Shown: in pieces, positions 1 through 11,586 of the stretch
Layout: every line of letters begins with the position of its first letter
Numbering within the stretch: position 1 is the stretch's first letter
Source of the DNA: Didymella arachidicola
Lineage: Eukaryota; Ascomycota; Dothideomycetes; Pleosporales; Didymellaceae
NCBI GenBank assembly: GCA_016630955.3
Contig: CM049995.1
Span: forward strand, 1,364,001 to 1,428,000
Length of the DNA stretch: 64,000 nucleotides
Direction of reading: 5' to 3'
Position numbers and translations under genes: made by a program
The notes under the pieces: generated by a model
Told to the model about the DNA's origin: nothing
The model's input: only the letters and a program-made list of their open reading frames with translations
The model's database searches: none

Positions 1-136
1 AGGAGAGTTGGGATGACGACGACACAACTGAGGACTTCGCCAACCAGCTGAGGTAAGTGCAGACACCATGGAAGCGGAGAACGAGTTCAGGGAGCTGACT
101 TTGAGTAGGGATGAGCTCAAGAAGCTAGGCAAATGA
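1..136 (+). CDS. SEM1: SEM1/DSS1, 26S proteasome lid subunit, 3' end only
   Basis: The gene is cut by the left edge of the window. Positions 1-52 read EESWDDDDTTEDFANQL in frame. An intron follows at 53-108 (GTAAGT donor, CTGAC branch-like site at about 94-98, TAG acceptor), and then RDELKKLGK and a TGA stop at 134-136. The acidic block with Trp followed by a short basic-acidic C-terminal helix is the hallmark of Sem1/DSS1, a very small (about 70-110 aa), mostly disordered protein that tethers lid subunits of the proteasome and also works with TREX-2/BRCA2-type partners. A second possible acceptor after position 90 would add six residues in frame, so the exact junction is open. It converges on the PGK gene, with 265 bp between the two stops. 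An AATAAA at 322-327 may serve as its polyadenylation signal. Confidence 0.8.
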
Positions 137-401
137 GCTACACAACACGGACGATGACATGAACGACCTATCGCCGGCCGCGATCCAGAGCGCGCAACCA
201 TCTCGAAGCTACCATGCAGGATGAAGAGGAGGCATTTGAGGCGATCATGCCCAGTTACATGAGTATTAAAAGGTACGGCACGACTGGCATCAATGAGCGA
301 CACTGAGCTGTCCAGGATGGAAATAAATTAAATAACGTCAATTCATAATTTCGAAGATATACCTTCCGATTTTGAGCCTTGGTCTCCCTGCAGCAAGTGA
401 T

Positions 402-1766
402 CTACTTACTCGACAGAGCAGACACACCGGGCAGGTCCTTGCCCTCGAGCAGCTCGAGCGATGCACCACCACCGGTCGAGACGTGGGACAGCTTGTCCTC
501 TACACCGTACTTGGCGGCAACTGTGGCTGTGTCACCACCACCGATGATGACGATCTTGCCGCTCTGTGCAGCCTCGACGGCGGCGTCGAGTGTGGCCTTT
601 GTACCTGTAGCGAACTTGTCGAACTCGAAGACACCGGCCGGGCCGTTCCAGAGGATGGTCTGGGCCTCGCCAATAGCCTCCTTGTAAAGCTTGATGGACT
701 TCTCGCCGCAGTCAAGACCCATCCAGCCGTCAGGGATACCGTCCTTGTCTTCAGCGTACCCTGTGTTGGCGTCCTTGTCGAACTTGTTGGCAGTGATGTA
801 GTCAACAGGCAGAACGATCTTGACATTGTTCTTCTTAGCCTTCTCAACAAGATCCTTGACGGTCTTGCTTCCGGCCTCGTCGAACAGGGAGTCGCCAATG
901 CTGACACCTTCGAGGGTCTTCTTGAATGTGAAAGACATGCCACCACAGATGATCAAGCTGTCGACCTTGCCGAGCAGGTTATCGATGAGCTGAATCTTAT
1001 CGGAGACCTTGGCACCACCGAGGATGGCGAGGAAGGGCCTCTTGGGCTCCTCAAGCGCCTTCGCGAAGTAGTCGAGCTCCTTCTTGACGAGGAATCCGGA
1101 GGCCTTTTGGGGCAGGTCGACACCGACCATGGAGCTGTGTGCGCGGTGAGCGGTACCGAAAGCGTCGTCTAGTGATGGTTAGTGGGAGCTGGGAAGGTCT
1201 TTGCGACGCAGTCCTTACTGATGTAAACGTCACCAAGAGCAGTGAGTCCCTTGCGGAACTCCTCAACCTTGGCCTTGTCGACCTTCTGCTTCTTGCCCTC
1301 CTCATCCTTGTAGCTACCCTCCTCCTCGGCGTGGAAGCGGAGGTTCTCTAGGAGGATGACCTGACCATCCTTGGCGCTGTTGACAGTCTCCTCAACTTGC
1401 TTGCCGACGCAGTCGTCTGTGAAAGTTACGCTCTTGCCGAGGAGCTTCTCGAGCTCGGAAACAACCGGCTTGAGGCTGTACTTCTGGTTGGGCTTGCCAT
1501 CCGGGCGGCCGAGGTGGGACATGAGGATGACCGCCTTTGCGCCGTTCTCGGTGGCATACTTGATTGTGGGGAGAGCGCCGACAATGCGCTGATTGTTGGT
1601 GATCTTCTTATCAGAATCGAGGGGGACGTTGAAGTCGACCTGTAGAGCCAATTGTTAATGACCGGTCAAACACAAGTTTGCGCTGCCAATTTCGACTTAC
1701 GCGGATCAAGACACGCTTTCCCTTGAGGTCGACATCGCCGATGGAGAGCTTGTTGGAGAGAGACAT
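402..1766 (-). CDS. PGK1: Phosphoglycerate kinase
   Basis: Three exons on the minus strand (1701-1766, 1219-1639, 402-1168) give a 417-residue protein, the usual fungal length. Introns of 61 nt (1640-1700) and 50 nt (1169-1218) have GTAAGT/GTAAGG donors and CAG/TAG acceptors, and both keep the frame exactly. The enzyme catalyses ATP formation from 1,3-bisphosphoglycerate in cytosolic glycolysis. Family landmarks seen in order are SHLGRPDGK (substrate-binding basic patch), ILLENLRFH, GGAKVSDK, and, near the C-terminus, GGGDTATVAAKYG and STGGGASLELLEGK (nucleotide binding and hinge), ending with VSALSSK. The start is the ATG at 1764-1766, giving MSLSNKLS as in other ascomycete PGKs. Nothing looks broken. 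About 200 bp upstream of the start lies a nested inverted repeat (1964-2020), listed separately. Family identity is secure. Confidence 0.98.
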
Positions 1767-1963
1767 GGTTTTGTTTTGAGTACTGAAGTGGCAGCGGGGG
1801 TCAGCGGAGCTTCTCTATAGCTTGAAGATTGCGATTGAGCATCCAGAAAAACAGAATAGCGATTCGATGATTTCTAGGAATAAGAAGAACTCACCTCTTG
1901 ACAAGTAGAATGTAAAGATCTCGACGTGCGGGCTCAGCTTGAGTATTTGTTGTTGAGCGCCAT

Positions 1964-2020
1964 GACCCCTCCAAGCTCTGGTGACGTTAGTGGACCCATC
2001 AGTCCACTAGTGGAGGGGTC
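1964..2020. repeat. Nested inverted repeat upstream of PGK
   Basis: The outer arms GACCCCTCCA (1964-1973) and TGGAGGGGTC (2011-2020) are perfect reverse complements. Inside them AGTGGAC (1989-1995) pairs perfectly with GTCCACT (2002-2008) around the six-base loop CCATCA. The right part also contains the 12-bp palindrome TCCACTAGTGGA. The arms contain CCCCT/AGGGG, the core of fungal stress-response elements. The element lies about 200 bp 5' of the PGK start codon, so it could be a regulatory site, a structured 5' leader or the relic of a small mobile element; the sequence alone does not decide. Confidence 0.6.
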
Positions 2021-3775
2021 TTTGAGATTGCTACGAAACCGGCGAGTAGCTTGGCCCAAACACCACTCCCGCGGCCGAGAGGACGTTCTTTTCTGCTCAT
2101 CACCCGTGAAAGGCAAGTCTGGATCCAGCGGACCGAGGTGCGTGCCGTGAGGCTCTGCGCGGTCTACTTCGTCAGACCCTGATCTCAAAGTGCTTCCAGC
2201 TTTGTATCACTGAGACATGACGTTGGCAGCACCAGAGTCGAAGTTGAAAGTTTCTGGTGGAGGTCTAAACAAGCATCAATATCATGACAACCCATGCGTG
2301 GCTTGCGTGAGGAGGCAGCTGCAGCAGAAAGGAGGGTCATCGCTAAGGAATCTGAGCTGTTGCTCATATATATAGACTGACGGCACCATCTAAGCATCTG
2401 GTAACAGCAGTCTTTCCGACATTACAACGCTATTTTGGCCGCAGTGAGCACTGCTTATGTGAACTGGGCATAATCATAATACATTCTCTTAGAACTCTGG
2501 ATACATACTAGTAGTCGCCATCCCTTCATCGCTAAGCAAGGAGAGCAGCATGCTCGTGCGTTCAAGTAGACAGCACAACTTGCCGCGCCCACGTTGCGAA
2601 TGAGTCAACAGTTTAATGCTACAAAGAAGCCAAGCACTTCATGCAACTCAGCAACTCCTGAGACAAAGTGTTGTTCGTTAAAGAGGAGCAAGGAACAAGA
2701 GGGATAGGTAATGTCACGTGCTTGGCCATGACGTGCGCCCATTCGTGTTCTGCTCCCGTTTCCTAACACTTCGATCGCAACTCCACCAGCAGCATCAATT
2801 GGATATGTTCATGTGCGCAGCACTCCCGTAATTCATTGACTTTTAGCGGAATACAATATAATCACAAGCTAAAATAGCAGCTCTGGTATTGTATGACGAG
2901 CGCAGGACTGTCTTCCAGCTCCACGCGTGACACGGTTCTACAGCCACCAATAGGTCACGATCTTGGCCTGAAATAAGACTGTACGACTGCTGACGACATG
3001 AGGCTCCAAGAGCTGAACTCATTCCCGAGAATGAGGGCAAGGCTTTGCTCAAATCCAGGTGGACAACGCACTATGATCTTTTAAACGCTGCCGCCGACGC
3101 TGCGCTTGCTGTGCCTAGAGCACGTATTCCACTGCCGATGTTATCTAAGGCCGAGCGCCTGATGTTACAAAATCCCCAATTCAGGCTTGTTACACGGAGA
3201 CCTTGATCAGGCTGAAATGCTGTAAGCACAGGTTGTTAGCCAAGTAAATGGTGTACAGTCGCGAAGGACTGGCCCCCGCCAAGATCGACAGTTGCACTCT
3301 AGGCCGTACTGGTCCGCTTGGCTATCAATCCCATTCCCAAGTATAAACTTGAAACTTGAGTGTAGTTCGGGTCCCCTTGCATCGCGGGTGCAATTTGTTC
3401 GAAGCCATCCGTAGCATTGAAGTTTGTTCTATGGCGACCATCTGACAGCCAGGGCTCGGCTTGCCATTTCAAGGCTCTCTGGGCATGAACGCCACCAACT
3501 GCACCCTGCGACACGCGACAGCCTGCGTCTATTGCACTGGCGAATTATGTAGATGGGGAGCATGATGTGTTCGAGCACGGGCTTACCGTGCCAATGTAAG
3601 CCGTACGGCGTGGGCGGAGGCTCCGCATGATGGACACCCAATATCATTCCCATCTGCCGTTGCAAGATTTCCACTTTCTCTTGCGCTACGTCGCAATTGA
3701 ATACACATACCGGCGACACATCCTGGCATCCCCCGATCGTGTGCGACTGTTTGGGCATTCAGTTCGGAAGCCATC
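2021..3775. other. Intergenic, nothing recognised
   Basis: This is the common upstream region of PGK (minus) and the kelch gene remnant (plus). Open frames here are short and lack recognisable similarity. No repeat or RNA gene was seen. Confidence 0.4.
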
Positions 3776-6088
3776 ATGGGATTTCGTCTGCTCACTGCAA
3801 TACTAACATTGGTGATTGCGCAGCAGAACCTGCCCGACCCCGTCAAAAACTCTTGTCGAAGACACCAGCATCAAACATGTATTATCGATTCGAAGCTCTA
3901 CATTGACGGAGGAAAGGTCTTCTATGAGGGATCTGTGGACGCCGACAGCGTTCCCCAGCAAAGTCCGCGCATTTTCCCTCAGTCTGGTACCCTGACTGAC
4001 AAGCGCAGATAGTCGAATACTGTGGGAAGATGTACGAGACACAAATAAGGAGGTCATGTTTCCGACTCAGTACAGCAATTTGTCAAAGGTTTGTTGCTAC
4101 AGGATCGGGTATGTATAGCCGTGAAAACAAGACTGACGTATCTCACAGGATGCTGACGTGCCATCTACACGTTGCGGTGTATTATGGCCTGACTCTACTA
4201 ACAAGTTATTCTACTTGTTTGGCGGAGAGTTCGATGGAGAATCACAGACCTTTACGAATCTCTGGTTCTTCGATGTCATCTATAATACGTGGAACAAATC
4301 AAGTGCCTCTGACGGTTCTCAGACTGAGATCTCTTGGCCCGCTTTCGGTGCTGGGACTGTCTCCGATGCCGGTGTAGCCTACTAGTACGGGGGCTATTTG
4401 AGCAGTAAGACTGTTCCCGGATGGAGTAGCAAAGCCCTCATGCTCAATTCGTTGACGACGTTCAACATGAACACAAGAAGTTGGTCAAATCGTACTCACG
4501 ACGCAACACCCCGAGCTGAAGGTTCGCTTCATTACCTCCCTGCGTGTGCGTCGGGCATGCTGGCATACTTCGGTGGCTTGGAGACTAACAGTAGTGGTGT
4601 AACGCGCTTTGTAAGTGGAAGAACCCAGAGTCTCGTTCTGCTGAATTGACACCTAGCAGGCAAACATGAGTGTTGGTACCTACGCGTGCATGATTGGCCA
4701 CCAGTATAGCGAACGCTTGATCAGCAGATTCATTTGTTCGATATCAACGATAATGAGTGGTTCACGCAAGATGCCAGTGGCGACGTACCTTCACTAAGGC
4801 GTGGAGCCTGTGCAGGCCTAGCCTGGGCAAAAGATCGAAGTTCTTATAGCATGTACGTGCAGCGTTCAGAGACCGCTATTCAACATGCTTACTAAAGGTC
4901 AAATGCTATGTATGGGGGGAATAGGTGAGTACGACGAAGCGTTTGATAAAGCCTATATCTTGTCTCTACCATCCTTTCATTGGCTTAGAGTGGGTCTCAA
5001 TCTAGTATTTGATCTGCTGCGACGATATGCTTAAGCGACCAGATTCACCCCACTCCAGACCACCCAGTTCCCAACTACGGTGGAAAGGGCTGGTAGTCAT
5101 GCAACGTCATCTTTGGAACGCAGATGATCATCATGGGCGGTGCCAGGACCAACAAATCTATGATTGATTGCGATGTACCGGAGGCAAGCGGACAACACGG
5201 CCTCCTACTTGGTCAGGAGACCAACGAGTTGGAGAGGCAAAATTGGTGGCATGCCTTCAAAAATGATACGAATGGATATCGAGTGCCCGATCAGATTGTA
5301 GCTCTCATCGGTGGCGAGTGAGTTTTGTACCTGTGAGTCAACTAATGTTCACATACTGACATATTGATAGCATTAATGGGAAAACTACAAAGACTGCACT
5401 GGTGCAAGGTTGGGGGACACCTTCCTTAGCTGGTTATTGGGAAGGAGAAAACCAGCCGAAGACACCCACAGCGACCAAGTTGATATCACAAACAGCAACG
5501 ATGGCGCCGACACCGTCAACCACTCCAACAGATCTGCCCACACCCAATAATGATACGAACGTTGGTGCCATAGCAGGTGGTACCGTTGGTGGTGTTCTTG
5601 CGCTTTCTGGCGTGTTCGCTCTTACATGTCTATGTCTTCGCAAGCGTCGCAAACGGACGACACATGGGCAGACTGAGATCGGGCCGCCCAGACCTGGTGA
5701 ACTTGACATGACACAAAACCACTTCGCACATGACTCTGTTTCGCAAGGCAGCACTATGCTTCCTTATATGGCCCATTCTCCAGCTTATTGCCCGGAAGCT
5801 TCACCAGCCCCTCAAGGCTGGCAAGATCATTCAAAGCACCATCAGGTATACTCGCAAAATCAACTCCACTCTGGACAGTGGATAAAAGGTAGTTCTCCGC
5901 ACTCGCAGACATACTATCCGCCGCCGTCTGGCCCATCACAATCACCCAACCAAGAAGGCCCTCACTACGTCACCGCAGAGCTACCTAGCGTCTGCAGTCC
6001 TGCCAATGCGGAGCTTTCAAACGTCAGGAGTCCGGTGAATGGCGAGTTTCCGGACCTCCAATATCCTGTGCCCTATCGTGGACATTAG
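3776..6088 (+). pseudogene. Kelch-repeat single-pass membrane protein, broken
   Basis: From the ATG at 3776 the frame encodes a hydrophobic signal peptide (MGFRLLTAILTLVIA), then kelch/beta-propeller sequence in several exons: KLYIDGG, LWEDVRDTN, a KLFYLFGGE blade, LWFFDVIYNTWN, MLAYFGG, IHLFDINDNEWFT and QMIIMGG. A Thr/Pro-rich stalk follows, then a transmembrane segment (GAIAGGTVGGVLALSG onward, about 5564-5638), a basic stop-transfer RKRRKR, and a Gln/Pro/Ser-rich tail ending at 6088. Introns are short and mostly phase-consistent, for example 4089-4148. Three lesions interrupt it: an in-frame TAG at 4383-4385 where the blade should read Y-Y-G-G, a six-G run at 4914-4919 that shifts the frame by one, and an in-frame TAG at 5094-5096 just before SCNVIFGTQMIIMGG. 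Such proteins are usually cell-surface kelch proteins of unknown function. The open 3' half suggests recent inactivation, or sequence errors. Confidence 0.75.
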
Positions 6089-6811
6089 TGATCGAGGGCC
6101 ACGCATCGTTTCCAAGTTCTCTTCGACCTTTTCATATTACAAATCATAGTGTGAGATGCTCCCTATCACCGGAATACGTAGAGCCTGCTCTTATTTACTT
6201 AGAGGAAACCTCGTTGTACATTTCTCATACCTCTCCGACGGCACCCCAATATTGCTGCAAGTGTCTCAGGGGCAGCGGTTCATCTTTGCTCACTGCTGCC
6301 TCTCCAGAGTCATAGGGTTCATGAGGGATGCATACAGAGGAGAACTTATAACCTCATCTCGAAGAATGGATCGGAAGGAGTCATAGATCGTGTGGTGGCC
6401 AGACTCGTCATCCGAGTGGCCTTCGAAAGGACAACCGAATCTCTTGCCGTCTAATACATGGTAGGAAATAGAGGATCATGCGAAGGGCTTGAGATTTGAG
6501 AGGTCATATTCGTCCCAGGTGAAGGCCTTTATGCTTGTTGTGTAGCTCGCAAACCGCTTCGTTGGTTAGTTCTAGAAGGTAACCACCAGCTCGTCCCGTA
6601 CATCGTTCACCTTTCATCGAACCCTGAAGAACGCAGAACATATAACTCGAGGCCACGTATTGGGCGCGACCCCTGAAAACGGTGATGACTCTCCGGTCTG
6701 CGCAGCATGATGTGAAGTCACAAATAAGCCTGTCCTGGTATTAAATATTGATTCGCGTCTGTCAACACTTTAAATCGTGAACGCATTAAAATTGCAGGTG
6801 ATCACTCGTCT
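6089..6811. other. Convergent intergenic region, nothing recognised
   Basis: This lies between the 3' ends of the kelch remnant (plus) and the terpene cyclase (minus). It holds only short open frames. Confidence 0.4.
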
Positions 6812-8124
6812 CTATAGTGTCATTATGATATCCCCAGAGACCTTGTCAGCGTCGCCCACATTGTATCTTTTTGAGCACGAGCTCCACACAAGAGTTCCAG
6901 TAGCAAGGTATTTACAACTCTCAATGAAAAGTTGAACCTGCTCTTGCAAATCCGGTTCTGCGCTGCTGTACTTCAACGTGAGTGTAGCGGCTACGTCGTC
7001 CATCTTTCGGACCTCATCCTTCATGAAGGCGATGACTCGACTGACGGCGACTTGGATATCACCGGTCTCATAGAATATAATAGGAATGAGACTGTCGATT
7101 GCCTCTTGTTTCTAGAAGCAGTCAGCTTTACTGCAAGTTTGCAATCTGGGATCGACACTTACTATCTCTTTCTTCACCGAGAGCACATCATTCAGTGCAG
7201 AGATGATGGTGTTTGTGTAGTAGTATAACTGCTCGACATCTTTATCGGCGTAGAACGAAATGGGCAAGTTCCCGCCTTCCCAGCTCAGCTCATTGACGGC
7301 AAGAATGACAGTTGCGGCGCTGGTCCCAAGACGGTAGTGCCAGAACTCTTCCAGCGAGGCGACGGAGCCCGAGAGGCGAAGGCGTTGCTCCTCTTCAACC
7401 ATGTTTATGTAATACACCAGCTCTTTCAGAAACATCTCACACTTTTCTGAAGTGTAGTGCTCTCTCACCGCCACGCCGATGGTTTCGAAGCAGAGTATGA
7501 TGTGGTTTTGCACATCTGGACGCTTGGCATCGACTCCAAGAGCATAGCGGAGGAATGCAATGGTCTGCTTGCGATAGATCTGGGCGGCATGAGAGTCGGC
7601 GTACATTGAGCCTTGGACATCATCGAACTCTGTAGGCCATCAGACTTGATTTCAGGTCTGGTAATCTCTTGACTTACGGTCGTCCCACAAGAAGAGCCAT
7701 ATGACCAGGTAGGTGACTATCTTGAGCTGTTCGAACGACGCACATGGCCACAAAGTCGCCCCGAACAGTGCAAAGTCAGATGCCAGAAGCTTGTCCAACA
7801 TCTTCCCTGGGGCAACGATACTTTGAGGGACCTGATGTCAGCAGATATTCGACTCATTTCACTATATAGACACTCGACTAACCCTCCAAGCCATCGCTCT
7901 ACATCTTGACGCATGAGATCAACGTCCGAGTTTGTATTGGATGGCCAGTGTTGGAACATAGGCTTGATATTGGGAACGCGGAGCTGCTTCCCGCGGAGAG
8001 AAGCCAATAGCTTTCTTCGCCCAGCCTGGACCTGAGTGTGACATATCGATTCGTCTACACCACGAGTTCGGACAAGAAGTCCTTTGGGGGCAAAGGTTTG
8101 AGTGACGGTCTGGGTAGTCGACAT
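6812..8124 (-). CDS. Class I terpene cyclase (sesquiterpene synthase type)
   Basis: Four exons (7883-8124, 7678-7820, 7163-7629, 6812-7111) join in frame to 383 residues, normal for a single-domain fungal terpene cyclase. Intron 1 uses donor GTTAGT, branch CTGAC and an AAG acceptor; introns 2 and 3 have GTAAGT donors. The Asp-rich motif reads W-D-D-Q-F-D-D (D127, D128, D131, D132), preceded by WLFL. The second metal-binding motif NDVLSVKKE (N275, D276, S279, E283) fits the NSE consensus NDxxSxxxE, and KRY (R366, Y367) near the C-terminus is the usual RY pair. R228 in HYRLGTS is a candidate pyrophosphate sensor. These residues bind three Mg2+ and the diphosphate of the prenyl substrate, most likely farnesyl diphosphate; the product cannot be inferred. 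The start is the ATG at 8122-8124 (MSTTQTV). It is intact and lies 5 kb from a Baeyer-Villiger-type oxygenase. Confidence 0.88.
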
Positions 8125-10029
8125 TGTCGTAGAGAAGAGGAGGGATTGTGTGAAAAGCTGAAGACGAAGAAGTCTAGGAAACACGACTGAGTATGGCTAT
8201 CCAGATGTTATGTATCGCCAACACATCCTCACAGAACCCGAGGGGTCCTACTAAAGGATTGCGCAACGTACCTTTGCCCCCACACGGGACATGAGTATGG
8301 CCATGTTCAGGCATCTGACTCTACTAGTGGACCATAGCGGTCGATAGTAACTTGGCAGATCCGGTGGCACAGTGTCCCTAACCGCATCCAAGACGCGAAA
8401 CACTGACTACTGGATGATAAAACGGTCCGTTGGAACGGCCCGGCCTGGTCATGGCGTGTTCTACCAACGAGGCAGCTAGGACCGGTCCTCGATTACATAC
8501 ACAAGCTGTACCGAGTCGAGCTTGGAGTCCGTATCAATAACACTAGGTAGGTCTGATCTACAAACAAGCGCCCCGAGAGCATGCTTCGCGCGGCAAGAAC
8601 AAGTTCCATCTGAGCTAATGCCTCGAGTATGACCTTCACGGCTAGGCGCACTGTGCCGTAGTCCCTAACGTCGGACATTACAGCAAAATCGAGCAGACAA
8701 AGTCCGTTGCTGAACGACAGGGTAGACTTCCGCTGCACAAAGTTGACTTGGGTAAGAGGAATCGTAGCGACAGCCAGATGCGGGTGAGTAAAACAGAAGG
8801 TGCAAGGGCTAGTCTGACTGGCTGCGGTAGACGCGGAGGGAACCAGTGTAAGCGGTAAGCGGATTGCGAATATTGTCCGAGAACGTGGAAGTATGCTCGG
8901 CGGTACTTGTCCGTCGAACCGGGAGGGTTGGATGAATGAGACTGTGCGTTAGTGCACAATGCCCATGACCCCATGCCGATTTCCAACGGTCCGAGTTCAG
9001 CGGCGATCACACGTGGCGGACACTGAGCGGTAGGGTAGCGACGCACGTGTACCCAACTATCTCTCTGTTGTCGTAATAAGGATGTCTGCATCTGGGACTG
9101 CGTTGATTGAATAGGATATGTGGATGGTGGGTGCGCGTGTCAGTGGAAAGCGTTAGCTAAATGATGGTTGGATGAAACGGGATAAAAGCGGGCCAGGGTC
9201 TTTGTAGCGCCCCGAGTTGCATCTGCGCCGCAGCAGTGTCCACTGTCCATATGCAAGACTTTGACGACACATGCGCGCAATATTTGTAGCGGCGACATAA
9301 ATCGGCAACCGCTGGTGGGTCGTCTGTCTTGCAACAGCCTAGCCCGGGGACGACTCAGACACTGCCAGAAAGGCAAAGGTGCTCCTATCTCCCATCTTTC
9401 CCGTTCCCTGACATTGCAGCGGCCGCCTCTTATCACAATATCGCAAAGAATGTGTTCGTGGTTCGACTTCATGCGTGAGGCCACTTGGAGCTTTCTGAAG
9501 AGCTGGCAAAGCAACGAAACCACCACATCTGCAAATACCACTTCTTGTTCCCATTGTCCTGCCTCGTTGAGTCTACGAAATGCAGCAACGAGTTGAGCGA
9601 CGTATGTTGAGCCTTCCACAGAGTCTCCAATGTCGAATGTGCCGGATAAGTGGGGGTAGTTGACACGTGCACCGATCTGCTGAGCAACCTGCTTCTACAT
9701 GGACTCGATTTGAGATAGTCAGTGACCCATGGGTAATAGTGTGATGTCTTAACTTCCTCCACTTTCGCGAATTTGTTTTCGGGTAAGTTACCCATAGATG
9801 TGTATGCCATCGTTGCTTATTGGAGTTACCTAAAGTGCAAGGTGAAGGTGAGGAACATTGAACCCACGATAAGACGAGTGAAGCAAAAATCAAGAACTGT
9901 CCTAACTTGGACCAGGGCCTCATGGAAGCCAAAAACATCCAACACTGCTGATCGTCTCATGGGGTGACTTAACCAGCCACTCAGCAGTCGTGCGTCACAG
10001 CAGTTGTTTGTTAGATGAAAATTTATAGA
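8125..10029. other. Upstream of terpene cyclase; unassigned open frames
   Basis: Promoter side of the terpene cyclase. Minus-strand stretches such as 9460-9690 (reading GSTYVAQLVAAFRRLNEAGQ) look protein-like and may be the 3' part of the decayed gene to the right, but no continuous exon structure could be built. Other open frames look random. Confidence 0.3.
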
Positions 10030-11214
10030 ATCTTTGTATTCACATTCACCAACAAAAGCAGCAACCAAATCCCACAAGAGTAAAAACGAGCATTTGGCTT
10101 TGGTTACACTCGCTCACGCAGCTCCTCTCCTCCACCGCAATTCTCGATCAGCATGGGATGTTGTAGTGGGATCCACATACACCAGCAGAGTCTCCAACGC
10201 CTCGATCACGCTCTTTTCACTCGTTGCTTTGTGTATAAAGCGACGGTTCTGGATGAGTGTTCCGTCTCGGCGCTCAATATAGAGCGCAAGCTGTGCGACG
10301 AACAGCTCGCCTTCTTTGTGGTGTGTGATATCCCATCTGCCAATGGAGAAAGGATGTGGGGTCCTCCAATGCTTGCTCTGTTCGTCTATCTGTGCCTTCT
10401 TGGACTGGATCTATGCGCCGTCAATATTGGCCCAGCAGTCCTTTATCATACTTACGACCAAAGCTCTGTAATGCTCCGCTAAGGCGACTCGACTGGGCGG
10501 CAAACCCTCAGTAGCAGTGTAAATCATGCTGGGCCAGGTCGAGGCGAAGGTGGGTTGCGGAAGAGTATTGGTGATCCTGCGAAAACAAAGTGAAAGAGGG
10601 GACGGCAGACGATAGAGCAGGTCACGGCGAGAGCCCGCCGACTCACATATTCAATGCTACACATCTGTGCAATCAATTCAACATTGGCCATGGTCAACTC
10701 AAATGGAATAGATCCGGCCACTTCACGATTTCAATCTGATGCTGGCCGGCATCCCATCAGCTGTACAGCTCGCATGTGTTCTGCTTGCCGCCTGTCATTC
10801 TATCTAGGTCTTTTGTGAGCAGTGTACAAGGGCATGGGGAAGCCGACCATGTATTTGAGCATTCGGTCTTTGCAGAGACACCGGCCTCCTTCCTCAGTGC
10901 GAGCAGAGTGTAGTGGCTTTGATAAAGCTTCAAGATAATTCTCTGTATCTTCTGCACTGCCGAAGCACGTAAGCTTGAAAATCGTCGAGTTTGGCTTCAT
11001 ACCCATTATCTCTCAGACAGTCAGTCCTTGGCTTGGTGCTGCTCTGTCGGTTCAAGCGTGATGTTGTGTATTCTGTCTGGCACTCGGTTTCGATCTGAGT
11101 CTCATCAACACTTCCACGGCCGAACTCATCAAGGCATGCTGTCGTCTCATACTCCAAGCCCGCGACGTCGTAATCTTTGTGAGACTCATCATTGTCCCCC
11201 TTAAGCGATGTCAT
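10030..11214 (-). pseudogene. Decayed multi-exon gene, family not recognised
   Basis: Several minus-strand segments read like real exons. From the ATG at 11212-11214, MTSLKGDNDESHKDYD continues to about 11009. A GTATGA...CAG join is phase-consistent with EDTENYLEALSKPLHS and MVGFPMPLYTAHKR, which ends at a TAG with no suitable donor. Downstream, about 10650-10721 reads ELTMANVELIAQMCSIEY up to a GTGAGT donor. The segment 10110-10570 reads TLPQPTFASTWPSMIYTA, then, across a 45-nt GTAAGT...TAG intron, KHWRTPHPFSIGRWDITH and EALETLLVYVDPTTTSH. Junction frames before the last block do not agree, so at least two breaks are needed. I do not recognise the family. It could also be an intact gene whose introns I misplaced. 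Confidence 0.35.
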
Positions 11215-11586
11215 GATCAGGACTTGTAAACAGGCGACAAAGAAAGGAAGTATGCGTAGCCTGCTTGTCGGTATTAATGGATAAGAACCCTTGTACAACC
11301 GCTTGAAACATGTTCGTTGCAGTACACGGCGTCTCTACGAATGATGATGGTGATTGTGATCTATAACGAAAGCCCTAGGAAGACACGCGTAAACACTCCG
11401 AAGAAGAAACATATGAAACGCCGCCAATATGCCAGAACGCCAAACTATTTTGCCAGCAAACCCTATGCAGAAGCGCTCAGAGCAGAAGTTCAGGGGTATC
11501 CCACGATACCGCGACCATGATCATGACCCAACCGTATACGAACCGAGGGTACATATGCAAGGAAAGACATTCAAGGTGGGCACTGT
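11215..11586. other. Short intergenic region, nothing recognised
   Basis: This lies between the decayed gene and the 3' end of the Mpv17-family gene. It holds only short unconvincing open frames. Confidence 0.4.

Noticed and set aside
372..1172. 266-codon plus-strand frame
   Set aside because: Exact antisense of the PGK exons with biased codon use; no start context or family.
8493..9091. Two overlapping minus-strand frames upstream of the terpene cyclase
   Set aside because: No terpenoid-pathway motif (no P450 Cys loop, no prenyltransferase DDxxD), and no exon borders that agree.
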